From Spiroplasma endosymbiont of Asaphidion curtum (GTDB taxonomy: Bacteria; Bacillota_I; Bacilli_A; Mycoplasmatales; Nriv7), in contig NZ_OZ035001.1 in the NCBI RefSeq assembly GCF_964031085.1, positions 930,001 through 994,000 on the forward strand: a stretch of DNA of 64,000 nt, in the 5' to 3' direction. The translations under genes and the position numbers were made by a program. The notes below the pieces were generated by a model. It did not search any database, was not told the origin of the DNA, and was given only the letters and a program-made list of their open reading frames with translations. Shown piece after piece: positions 10,077-20,914 of the stretch. Every line of letters starts with the position of its first letter. Positions within the stretch are counted from its first letter, which is position 1.

Positions 10077-11158
10077 GTCAAATTGTAAAGTTAAGTGCAA
10101 CTAAATTATTTTTCTAACCAAATATTCGATTGGTGAAAGATAATTTAGTATTTTTCTTGATCTTTGGTTTAAAGACAATATAAATTTATGAACTGCATTT
10201 TTAGTAGTATTTGAAAAATTAAATTTTTTAGGAAATTTTTCTCTAATTAAACCATTAGTATTTTCATTAGTACCTCTTTGTCAAGGCGAATACGCATTAG
10301 CAAAATAAATTTTCACATTTAAATTTTTTTCAAGTTGTTGTCAATTAGAAAATTCTTTACCCCTATCAAATGTTATAGTCTTAACAAGATTATTTGGAAG
10401 AATTGATAAATAATGGCTAATGTTTTCGTTAACAACTTTAGTAGTTCTATTTTCAACTAACATTGCTAAAGTAAATCTTGATGTTCTTTCAACTAAAGTT
10501 ATTAAACATGATTTACTTTTACCTCGTGATGATACTACAGTATCACCTTCTCAATGACCAACAGTTATACGATTATTAACATTAATATTTCGTTCTTTAA
10601 TTGATTTACCATTAAATTTACCGCGATTTTCTTGAGATTTTCGTTTCTTACCTTTTCTTCTTAAATTTTTATTAGTAACTTTTTCAAGTAATCCAGAATA
10701 AATTCAATTGTAAATTGTTTTAAAACTAATAATTCATTCTTTATGAAAATTTTTAATTCTGCCATAAATTTGTTCAGGCGATCAACCTAATAGTAATTTT
10801 TGTTGTACATATTTTACTAATTCTCTATTTTTAAACTTATGAAAATAAACATGTGATTGTTTTTTGTTTTCTGTTTTATTTTGTGCAATTAATGAAAAAT
10901 AATGATTACTATCTTTATTTCTATTGACTTCTCGAATAATAGTACTAATACTTCGATTAAGATTTTTAGCTATTTCACTAATTTTTACTTTAAACTTCAA
11001 TTGATTCTCAATATAAATTCTTTCATATATGCCAAGATGTTTGTAACCCATATAAAAACTCCTTGCTTTGTTTTTTCTAAAATAAACTTAGCATCATGAA
11101 ATTTTTATATGAGATTTTTTGCAATTTTATTTACTTGCACTTACAAGTATAATTCAGC
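10077..11158 (-). mobile_element. IS30-type element (copy 2), complete, part of a nested structure
   Basis: 1082 bp. The right end is GTCAAATTG, one base different from the usual GCC. The left flank is AATT (10073-10076); the matching AATT lies at 12245-12248 beyond two further IS30 pieces, so the whole 10077-12244 block derives from one original insertion that later took a second copy. Confidence 0.9.
10101..11051 (-). CDS. IS30 family transposase
   Basis: 316 aa, same architecture as the 3626-4576 copy (HTH, D170, D229, E263). It differs at a few positions, for example NKTENKK for NKAENRK. Open throughout with UGA as Trp. Confidence 0.93.
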
Positions 11159-11922
11159 TTAAGTTTAAAAATAGAGAATTAGTAAAATATGTACAACAAA
11201 AATTACTATTAGGTTGATCGCCTGAACAAATTTATGGCAGAATTAAAAATTTTCATAAAGAATGAATTATTAGTTTTAAAACAATTTACAATTGAATTTA
11301 TTCTGGATTACTTGAAAAAGTTACTAATAAAAATTTAAGAAGAAAAGGTAAGAAACGAAAATCTCAAGAAAATCGCGGTAAATTTAATGGTAAATCAATT
11401 AAAGAACGAAATATTAATGTTAATAATCGTATAACTGTTGGTCATTGAGAAGGTGATACTGTAGTATCATCACGAGGTAAAAGTAAATCATGTTTAATAA
11501 CTTTAGTTGAAAGAACATCAAGATTTACTTTAGCAATGTTAGTTGAAAATAGAACTACTAAAGTTGTTAACGAAAACATTAGCCATTATTTATCAATTCT
11601 TCCAAATAATCTTGTTAAGACTATAACATTTGATAGGGGTAAAGAATTTTCTAATTGACAACAACTTGAAAAAAATTTAAATGTGAAAATTTATTTTGCT
11701 AATGCGTATTCGCCTTGACAAAGAGGTACTAATGAAAATACTAATGGTTTAATTAGAGAAAAATTTCCTAAAAAATTTAATTTTTCAAATACTACTAAAA
11801 ATGCAGTTCATAAATTTATATTGTCTTTAAACCAAAGACCAAGAAAAATACTAAATTATCTTTCACCAATCGAATATTTGGTTAGAAAAATAATTTAGTT
11901 GCACTTAACTTTACAATTTGGC
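11159..11922 (+). mobile_element. IS30 3' part, inverted
   Basis: 764 bp: plus-strand IS30 sequence from inside the transposase (TAAGTTTAAAAATAG, after residue 72) to the right end TTTGGC. It carries all three catalytic residues but no start. It adjoins the left end of copy 2 directly. Confidence 0.9.
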
Positions 11923-12244
11923 TTATGAAAATAAACATGTGATTGTTTTCTGTTTTCTGCTTTATTTTGTGCAATTAATGAAAAATAATGATTACTATCT
12001 TTATTTCTATTGACTTCTCGAATAATAGTACTAATACTTCGATTAAGATTTTTAGCTATTTCACTAATTTTTACTTTAAACTTCAATTGATTCTCAATAT
12101 AAATTCTTTCATATATGCCAAGATGTTTGTAACCCATATAAAAACTCCTTGCTTTGTTTTTTCTAAAATAAACTTAGCATCATGAAATTTTTATATGAGA
12201 TTTTTTGCAATTTTATTTACTTGCACTTACAAGTATAATTCAGC
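11923..12244 (-). mobile_element. IS30 5' part
   Basis: 322 bp: minus-strand IS30 left part (start ATG 12137, HTH region) ending at the left terminus AATTCAGC. Together with the inverted piece it contains one complete set of IS30 sequence in the wrong orientation. Followed by the AATT target duplication. Confidence 0.9.
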
Positions 12245-12333
12245 AATTTTAATTATTTATAAAAATTTTAAATAAAAATTAAATTCGTCTCTTTTTAAAA
12301 AACTTCTTGTGTCTGTCATAAGTCTGTGGTATA

Positions 12334-13473
12334 TTACAATTTTTTGTTTAATAAGTGTTGATAATAGGCATTACCAATAAGTCCTGACCAAATTTCATCA
12401 TTAGCACCAATAATATTAGAATTATAAAACCGTAATGATGATAAATTACTATTTTTATTAATATAATTAACAAAACCAGCAATCTTCATTACTTCACCCA
12501 AAAACACAATTGGTAAATTTCTGGTTTTTAAAATATGTGCCAAATGCTCCTTAATTTTAATTAAAACTGCCTCTACACGACTAATAACAATATTTTTTAA
12601 TGTTTGATGACTATACTCCAAATATTTCTTTTTCTCATAATCATATTTAGAGTAAATAATCTTATTATCCAAAAAATTATTATCAATATTAATAATTTTA
12701 TGTAAATAGTCTTCAGCAATATCTCACCGACATTGCAAAGCATACTGCAAATCAGCAATGAGATTTTTAAATCCATAATCAATAATATTTAAATCATATA
12801 GCGTTTCTTTAACAAAAATACTTACTTGCGTATTATCATAATTTCAATCAATAATAATTGCTCCATCTTGTAATTCTTTCCGAGAAACTGTTGCTCAAGC
12901 ATGACAAAAAGGCATTAAAACTAAAGATAACAACTCTAACTTACTATAATTTATCGCTTCTAAATGAGAATTATAAATTTCCTTTTTAATTGTGTATACT
13001 AACGAATTAACCGCAACACTTGTTGCTAACTCATTAATTGGCGGATATGGTAACTTTTTCTGCCCATTAACAATAAATTTATATGGTCGTGTCAAACAAA
13101 TAACCTCATCATTAGCAAGAGAAATATTTTTACTCATCACAATCAAATTCCTAATATCTTCATTAGTAACCCGATGTTGCTTCTTATTAATTTCAATTAT
13201 TGCTTGCCCTTGACGAATAGTTAAACAATTACTTACTAAATTCAAAGCTACGCGTTTAATTTGAATTGCTAATTGCAGATTAGCCTTTTTAACTATCATA
13301 TTAATAAATTTACCAACAACTTTAGGTTCTAATACAACACCATTCTCACAAAAATTACCATTTTGAATATGATTAAACAAAACATTAAGCTGTGATTTAT
13401 GATAACTAAAAACCATAAATTTAATTCGTTTAGTATCTATTTCGATAACTGCATAAAGCTCTTGATTAATCAC
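12334..13473 (-). CDS. ftsA: Cell division protein FtsA (actin-like)
   Basis: 379 aa. FtsA is the actin-fold protein that tethers FtsZ filaments to the membrane. The N-terminus VIEIDTKRIKFMVF and the SHS2-like region are weakly conserved; the C-terminal VFLGEVMKIAGF and AYYQHLLNKK fit the FtsA phosphate-2 and adenosine region. Assignment rests mainly on position directly after mraZ-rsmH. Start GTG 13473 is chosen because AAAGG lies 9 nt upstream; TTG 13479 is too close to that SD. It begins 15 nt after rsmH. No ftsZ follows; an IS30 cluster lies 90 nt beyond the stop. Confidence 0.8.
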
Positions 13474-13488
13474 TAACAATAACCTTTC

Positions 13489-14418
13489 TTAAAATTTTCT
13501 GATTGCTCTTAATTTAGCACTACGAGCACGAGAATTTTCTTGAATTTCTTGTTCACAAGGAGAAACAACTTTTTTAGTTAATAATTCAAAACTAGGTTCT
13601 CATTTGATTGACATTGGTAATTTAGATAATAATGGGTCAAATTTAGGAACTACTTGTTCTTTAAACAATGTTTTAACAATCCGATCTTCCAAAGAATGAA
13701 AACTAATAACCACAAGCACCCCTTCTGATTTTAATAGTTGCAAAGATTGCTTTAACGATACTCGCAAACTATCTAATTCATCATTAACGGCAATTCTTAA
13801 TGCTTGAAATGTCCTTCTGGCTGGATGTTTAGCCTTTTTTAAAATTTTCATTGGTAAGGCACTCTTAACAATATCAACAAGTTGTAATGTTGTTATAATT
13901 TTACTATTTTCACGATATTTTACAATAGCACGAGCTATTGTTTTTGCAAACTTTTCTTCACCATAAATTCATAAAATATTAACAATATCTTCAAAACTTC
14001 AATTATTAACAATAACTTCTGCCAATAGCGGTTGTTTTTGATCCATTCGCATATCTAAAGGACCATCTTGATGATAACTAAATCCTCGCTCTGCTTCATC
14101 TAATTGTGGTGATGATACTCCTAAATCATAAATAATACCATCAACTTGTAAAATATTTCTTAATTGTAATTCTTTCTTTAAATAACGAAAATTAGTGGCA
14201 ATAATTTCATAATTATGAAATTTATTTAATATTACTTTAGCATCAATAATTGCTTGTTTATCTTGTTCTAAACAATATAATTTTCCAGTTGTTAACTTTT
14301 CTAAAATTTTCTCACTATGTCCTGCCCTTCCTAAAGTACAATCCACATAAATACCATCAGATTTAATATTTAATAACTCTAATGTTTCTGACAATAAAAC
14401 TGGTTTATGTTTTAACAT
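13489..14418 (-). CDS. rsmH: 16S rRNA (cytosine-1402-N4)-methyltransferase RsmH (MraW)
   Basis: 309 aa. SAM-dependent methylase acting on C1402 of 16S rRNA. N-terminal [14 protein letters not shown], the SAM loop [31 protein letters not shown] and DGPLDMRMD are diagnostic; the C-terminal [12 protein letters not shown] is the other family signature. Three UGA Trp codons split it under the standard code. ATG 14418 overlaps the mraZ stop by one base (TAATG). Confidence 0.96.
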
Positions 14419-14858
14419 TAATTTTTCTCCTCAATATTCATTATTAAATTTTGAGCAGATTGTTCTAAATTATTTTCATCATTTACTAAATAATTTTCTC
14501 ACACTTTAATATCTCAAATTTCTATTTTATTAGAAAGTCCAATAATCATAACTTCCTTCTTAATATTAGCTAATATTAATAAACTTGACGGAATATTAAT
14601 TCTTCCTACCTTATCAATATTAAGTTCTAAAGAATTAGCAAAAATTTGTCGTTGTAAGATGCGACTATCCTTTAAACCTTCTGAACTTAATAAAATTTGC
14701 TCTTGTCATTTAATAAACACATCATATGCTCTTAATACTAAACAACCATCGAATCCCTTAGAAATGACTACTTGTTCACCTAGTTTGGTACGAAAACGTG
14801 TCGGAACTATAATTCTGCCTTTATCATCAAGACTATGTTTAAATTGTCCTAACAACAT
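14418..14858 (-). CDS. mraZ: Transcriptional regulator MraZ
   Basis: 146 aa, two AbrB-like repeats each with a DxxGR loop: HSLDDKGRIIVP near residue 9 and LNIDKVGRINIPSSL near residue 81. MraZ forms a ring that binds spaced repeats upstream of its own operon and controls the division genes. The matching operator is seen just upstream. First gene of mraZ-rsmH-ftsA. Confidence 0.95.
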
Positions 14859-14863
14859 ATTAT

Positions 14864-14882
14864 AACCCACTTTCTCCCACTA
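14864..14882 (-). promoter_or_regulatory. MraZ operator boxes
   Basis: On the minus strand two direct repeats AGTGGG occur exactly 10 bp apart (AGTGGGAGAA AGTGGG), between the predicted transcription start and the mraZ ATG. MraZ boxes in mollicutes are tandem GTGG-type repeats with about 10-bp spacing. Position overlapping the initial transcribed region suggests autorepression or tuning. Confidence 0.7.
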
Positions 14883-14890
14883 GTAAACAC

Positions 14891-14919
14891 ATTATATTCC
14901 TAATTAACAAATTTTTCAA
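14891..14919 (-). promoter_or_regulatory. mraZ operon promoter
   Basis: TTGAAA (-35, 14914-14919) and TATAAT (-10, 14891-14896) with a 17-bp spacer on the minus strand. The start of transcription would fall just upstream of the MraZ boxes. Confidence 0.75.
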
Positions 14920-14957
14920 TAAAATTTAACACAATTTATTAAAAATTTTAAAAAAAA

Positions 14958-14977
14958 CACTGCTATTATAAGCAATG
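14958..14977 (-). terminator. Terminator after rpmF
   Basis: A 7-bp stem (CACTGCT / AGCAATG, one mismatch) followed on the minus strand by eight T. It separates the rpmF operon from the mraZ promoter; a T-run on the plus side makes it potentially bidirectional. Confidence 0.65.
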
Positions 14978-15010
14978 CTCTTTTTTTATCATTTGAAATT
15001 AAATACAAAT

Positions 15011-15190
15011 TTACTGAACAATTTTAACTACTTCTTTACCTTTGTAATAACCACATTCTTTGCAAACACGATGGGGCTTAATATTTGCACCACAATTAGT
15101 ACAATTAACTAATGTTGGATGTCATAACTTAAAATGTGTTCTTCTTTTCGCTTTTCTTGTTTTTGATGTACGTCGAAACGGAACTGCCAT
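15011..15190 (-). CDS. rpmF: 50S ribosomal protein L32
   Basis: 59 aa, starting [17 protein letters not shown] as is typical for L32. A zinc ribbon is visible as CTNC ... CKEC. One UGA Trp. It overlaps the stop of the YceD-like gene by one base; the yceD-rpmF pairing is conserved in many bacteria. Confidence 0.96.
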
Positions 15191-15726
15191 TATTTATCCT
15201 CGTTAATACTTTCTAATTTCAATTTTTTTAAGGGCATTCAATGACTATCTTGTTCTAAAGAATTATAAACTTCTTTTTCAGTAATAAATTGTCATTTTTT
15301 ACCTTTCTTAGATATTTTAACATCTTTTACTGTTAAATTGATAGGAGTTATTGCAAATATTTCATCTCATAAATACTTATCTAAATAAAATATTTTTTCA
15401 TTAATATAGTTTAAATTACAATTAAAATAATCAAAACCATATTCATCCTTTCAATTTCATTCATTAGTTCAACTAAAAGATTGTAAACTTAAAGCACATA
15501 ACAATGTTATCGTTGCTGTCACTTGCACATCAATAATTAATGAATTAACTTGTGAATTATAAATTATTGTCCCTTTAAGATGAGAATAATTAACTTCTTT
15601 AATATGACAATTACTAGCTCTTATTATTTCTGGATTAATCGTAATAACATTATCCAAATTAATAATCCGATTATTTTTTAAATAATTTTGTGAATATTCT
15701 ACTACTCTTCCTCACTTTTTTTGCAC
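15190..15726 (-). CDS. YceD-like protein (DUF177), rRNA accumulation factor
   Basis: About 178 aa. The region ..HLKGTIIYNSQVNSLIIDVQVTAT and the C-terminal acidic tail, together with placement immediately before rpmF, fit the YceD/DUF177 family, which affects 23S rRNA accumulation or processing. The usual Cys pair is reduced (LLCALSLQSF). The start is uncertain: GTG 15726 gives the expected N-terminal strand-helix but overlaps the upstream MATE gene by 56 bp; TTG 15657 avoids the overlap but lacks a clear SD. Confidence 0.7.
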
Positions 15727-17260
15727 TATCTAATTTTAAATAAGAACGATATTTTTTTCAAGTCATAATTAATATTGGAATTGTTATCAAAGCTGAAATT
15801 GGTGCTACCAAACCTAAAAATAAAAAATAATAATGAGCATTTTTAGTTACTAAAGCAACAAAATAACCAATAATAATACAAGGTATAAAAACAATTATTG
15901 AACGAAGTGCTGAAAAAAATAATGACATCTTAGGGCGACTAATTGATTGATAAAAAATAATCCCAATATATGGCACAACAACTGTTGGATAAACTAAATA
16001 ACTTAACAAGAAATATCAACGATAAGTCATATCAACATTAGAAATAAATAGAGTTAACATTTCATTACCAAAAATAGCAATAATTAATTCAGTAATTATT
16101 AATATTAAAAATTGCACTAAAATTATCCTTTTAAGAATATCTCAAATCCTTTGATAATCTTTAGCACCATAAGAATAAGATAATAATGCCCTTCCTCCTT
16201 GACTAACACCAATTAAAGGGGAATCAGTTAACCCAATTCACGGAGCAATCCCAGCAAATAATTGCACAACTCACGGAACAGTAAAACCCGGCCGAGGTAA
16301 TTCAATACTTAACTTTGAAACAAAAAAATTAGATAACGCTGATGTCACAGCAACTGAAATATTAATAAATAATGGCGTCATCCCAATAGCAATAATATTA
16401 TATAAAATTGTTTTTTCAATTTTCAAATCTTCTCAATAAATTTTTAACTTTGATTTCGGTTCTAAATAGATAACTAATAATGCAAAAATAATATTTCAAA
16501 ACCACGAAATAACTGTCGCAATTGCAGCTCCTTCTAATCCTAATTTACCATAAACCATTAATACAATATCTAAAACAACATTAACAATTACTGAAGTAAA
16601 AATAATAATTGTTGCTCAAAAACCTTGACCTTCAGACCTTAATAAATTAATTAAAAAATTACTTAATAATATAAAAAATAAAAAGAAAATAAACCACTTA
16701 GTATAACCAACTGCCAACTGCAAAGCAATTTTATATACTTCGGGATTTGTCATTTGCGAATTTTTTGATTGCAAAGCAATTAGCGGTTCATTAGTAAATA
16801 CTAAAATTGGTGTTAAAACAATAGCAACAATAATCATTAAAGAAATTCCATTACCAATAGTTCGTGATATTAATGGATTATTTCTTTCCCCATAAGCAAT
16901 ACCAAACCTTGTTGATGTCCCAATAGCAATAAATAAACTAAAAGCTGTCAATAAACCAATTGTTGATGAAGAATATTGGGTTGCGACATTAATAATATCT
17001 CGAGCTAACATTTGTAAATTATTTTGTTCAATTAAAGAATTATTTTCTAAAAATGTACTAATAACATAACTATCAGCAAATTGTAACGCTAAAAACTTAT
17101 CAACCAAATTATATGTTGACATAATAATCATAATTATAACCGTTGGCAAACACATAAAAAATATTGCTTTTCAAGGATTATAGTTACGAATTACGGTTTC
17201 TCTTTTTGTCAATTGTGATTCATCGTCATTTTTAAAATTATCATTAATTGTTGTTTTCAT
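15671..17260 (-). CDS. MATE family efflux transporter
   Basis: 529 aa with about 12 predicted membrane helices. Repeated MATE features: VIIMIIMSTYNLVDKF in helix 1 (the usual V-D pair), a central INLLRSEGQGF segment (compare MATE Q-A-x-G) and its second-half counterpart after residue 300. These exporters move cationic drugs or metabolites out using Na+ or H+. SD AGAAAGG precedes ATG 17260. It lies 30 bp after pheT and is probably in the same transcript. Substrate unknown. Confidence 0.88.
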
Positions 17261-17290
17261 TTTTATACCTTTCTAGTTAATAAATAACGA

Positions 17291-19702
17291 TTAACGCACT
17301 ATAACTTTTAAATCTTTCATTGTTTTCAAAAATAAATTATATTGCTCTTTTAAATCTTCATCAGTAAATTGTTTTTTTGAATCATTAAAAAATAATCGTA
17401 AAGTTCAAGATTTTTTATCTTGACCAAGTTTATCAACATTTTCATACTCATTAATAAGTTGCAAATCAACTAACTTATTACTAATATTTAATAATGGCTT
17501 AATAATATTATCATAACTTGTATCTTTATTAACTAAAATTGACAAATCAAATCAAGAAAACATATTTCTAATAATTGGCTGATATTTAATATCGCATTTA
17601 AAAAGCTCATTAATTAATGTCATATTTAATGAAATAATAAAATTATCATCTTTAAAATTTAATTCTTGTTGAATTTTTGGGTGCACTTTACCAATTGTTG
17701 CAATTTGCTGATTTTTTATTAAAACATTAGCTTGTAAATGAGGATGCAAATCATTGTATGTGGAAGGAACATACTGAATATCTTGATCATTAAAGTTTAA
17801 CTTCCGCAATATTCCTTGCAATAATCCCTTAGTATTAATAAAATCAACAGCAATTGCTTGTGGTAAATAAGGAATACTCATTCATTCACCTTGCAATAAA
17901 ATTGATAATTGTTGATGATGAAATTTTAAATCATCATAAATATCTTCATAACTATAAATTTTAATACCATTAATTTTTCGTAAATTATTATATTGGGCTA
18001 CCGTTAATAACGAATTTACTAAATTAGTTCTTAAGTACTGATGATTTGACGACATTGGTTGTAATACCTTAACAGGTTTTGTAACATTAAAAAAATTAAA
18101 ACGATTTAAATTAATACTTGATTCTAAATTATAAGTTTTTGTTTCAAAAATATTTTGATTTAATAAATAACTAATAACCGTTTCTAAAATATATTTACTT
18201 CAATTTTTTTCATTAGTTAATGGCATAAATAATGGCATTATATTAGGAATATTGTTATAACCATATCTGCGAGCAATTTCTTCACTAATATCAGCTTCAT
18301 TAATAATATCAAGGCGATATTTAGGGACAGTAATTATTAAATCATCATTAACAGCAGATTCCAAAATTAAAAACCCTAACGGTTTTAAAAATTCAATAAT
18401 ATCTTTTTTTGTTAAATCACTAATTCCTAAAATACTTTTCTGGATTTTTAATGTTGTTTTTATCGTTACATTTTCTATCACTAATACTTTATTATTAATT
18501 ATTGGTGACACTTGTTTAATAGTTATAATTGATGTTAACAACTCTAAAAATCTTTGGATAGCAATTTCTAAATTATGCCCATTTGATGGTTTTGACCATC
18601 GTAATAAATTATTAGTATTAACCAATGATAAATATCTTTTTTGTTGCTCATACATCTGCTTCTCATTTAGATGTAATGCTAAAACAACAAATTGTTTAGT
18701 CTCATTAATAATTTCATATTTTTTGTTAGTCATAACACCTAACACTTCAATAATATCATCACTAGCAATTACAAAATCTTGTAAAGTTATCTCTTGTTCA
18801 TTAACTTTCGTTTCTGCCATCGCTTTTTGAATTGATATTTCACTATTAATTTTTGAAAAATCATACCCTACTAATGGTTGTCCTGTTTCTCAGGAAACAT
18901 AATTTAGTAAATCTTGGATTAAATTATTTGGACGAATATTAGCATAACAAAGTCTTGAAAATAATCACTTTGGCGTAACAACACTACTATCAATTAACAC
19001 CATAACATTTTTCATTGCCTTAACAAGATTATTATCAATTTTAATATCTAATGATAACTTATCATTAACTAAATTTCCTAAATGAGAAAAATCATCAGTT
19101 ATTAACGATTTTAAAGGCAATTTAAAGAATGCTGCTATCTCACGAGCTAATTCATAAGCACTTAAACAATCACTACGATTATAGGTCAAATTAATAGTAA
19201 AAGCAGTATCATTTTCAAAAATATAACTTAAAGAATTAGTATTACCTAAAGGATAATTAACATCCTCAGGAAATAAATAAACACCGACAGCATCTTGATT
19301 AACTAAAACTTCCTTAGGAATTCCTAATTCTTGTAACGAGCAAATCATTCCTAAGGAAAGCTTATTAGCAATCATTCTTTCTTCAATAATCATGCCATTG
19401 GCTAAATGAGCACCAATTTTAGCAAAAATAACAAAACGATTTTCTTCAACATTATTAGCACCACAAACAACAGGAATCGGTAACTCTTCATTAATATCAA
19501 CCATACAATACGATAACTTATCAAAATTGGCAAGTTTAACTTTTGATAATACTTTCCCAATAACAATATTAGTATTTAAAGTATCAAAACTAAAAACTCT
19601 TTCAACTTCAAAACCACTATCATTTAATGCTTGTTCAATGTCTTCATTGCTAATATTTTTTAAATCAACATATTCATTTAAAAATTTACGGGTAATAATC
19701 AT
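17291..19702 (-). CDS. pheT: Phenylalanine-tRNA ligase beta subunit
   Basis: 803 aa, full length for the family. The N-terminus MIITRKFLNEYVDLKN and the EMAP/OB tRNA-binding domain (VIGKVLSKVKLANFDKLSYCMVD, then VCGANNV) are followed by the B3/B4 editing domain, the B5 domain (DIINEADISEEIARRYGYNNIP) and a C-terminal ferredoxin-fold anticodon-binding domain (KSWTLRLFFND). Forms an alpha2-beta2 enzyme with PheS, 18 bp upstream. Several UGA Trp codons. Confidence 0.96.
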
Positions 19703-19720
19703 ATATACACTCCTATTATT

Positions 19721-20758
19721 CTAAAAATTCTTAAATTGCTTTAAAAAGCGATAATCATTATTATAAAAATGACGAATATCTTCAATACCATATTTTAACA
19801 TTGCAATCCGCTCAATACCAATACCAAAAGCAAAACCTTGTAAAGAAGCAGCAAGGTTATTTTTAATAAAAACATTCGGACTAATCATTCCAGCACCTAA
19901 AATTTCTAATCACCCTGTATGTTTACAAATATTACATCCAACACCAGCACACTTAGTGCAACTTACATCCACTTCAACCGATGGTTCCGTAAAAGGAAAA
20001 TAACTGGGGCGCAAGCGCATTTTACTTTCTTCTTTAAATAACCGTTTAATTAAATAATTTAAAGTTCATTTCAAATTAGTAAAGGAAATATTTGGAGCAA
20101 CTAAAAAACCATCAATTTGCATAAACTGATGACTATGAGTAGCATCGTCATCATCACGACGATAAACATTACCAGTAGAAACAATAGCTAACGGCAAAGA
20201 AGAATCTTTATATTTTTCTAAATAACGAGCCGTAACATTAGTACAATGTGTTCTTAATAAATAATTACTATCTAAATAAAATGAATCTTGCATCTCTTGG
20301 GCTGGATGATTTTTAGCTAAATTTAACCTTTCAAAGTTGTATTCATCAGTGTCTACTTCCTGTCCTTGCACAATTTCATATCCTAATTGTTGAAAAATTT
20401 CACTAATTTCACAAATAATTAAATTTAAAGGATGACGATTAGCAATCAAAAAACTATTTACTGGTAAACTAACATCAATTGTTTCCAATTTTAATTCTAA
20501 TGACAAATTTTCTTGCTTTAATAAAGTTTCTTGAGTTTCTAATAAACTAATTATTTCCTTCTTAAAAACATTAACAATTATTCCTAAAGCAATTCTTTCT
20601 TCATTTTTTAAATTACGCATTGTTCCTAACAAACTATCTAATTGCGATTTTTTACCTAAATATTTTATTTTTAAAGTTTGTAGAAGGTCTAAATCTTGAC
20701 ATTCATTAACTTCTTTTTTTGCTTGCACTAATAATTCCTGTAATTGTTGTTCTGTCAT
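19721..20758 (-). CDS. pheS: Phenylalanine-tRNA ligase alpha subunit
   Basis: 345 aa. N-terminal coiled coil (residues 1-100), then class II synthetase motifs: [20 protein letters not shown], motif 2 [20 protein letters not shown] and motif 3 [18 protein letters not shown] Cys cluster [17 protein letters not shown] sits between them, as in related PheS proteins. Carries the catalytic site; pairs with the downstream pheT. Confidence 0.97.
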
Positions 20759-20827
20759 TTACTTCACCCTACTATCATATAATAACTTGTTTAATTATAA
20801 CAAATTCTATGTAAACCCTAATAAAAA

Positions 20828-20858
20828 AAAGAAATTATATTTAAAATATAATTTCTTT
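20828..20858 (-). terminator. Terminator after glpT
   Basis: A 14-bp perfect AT-rich stem (AAAGAAATTATATT / AATATAATTTCTTT, 3-nt loop) with T-runs on both sides, so it can act in both directions. It lies between the transporter gene and the pheS promoter region. Confidence 0.75.
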
Positions 20859-20914
20859 TTTATCTTTCTTTTATCACAAGTAAATATTAAATCTAATTAT
20901 AATAACTATAAATT

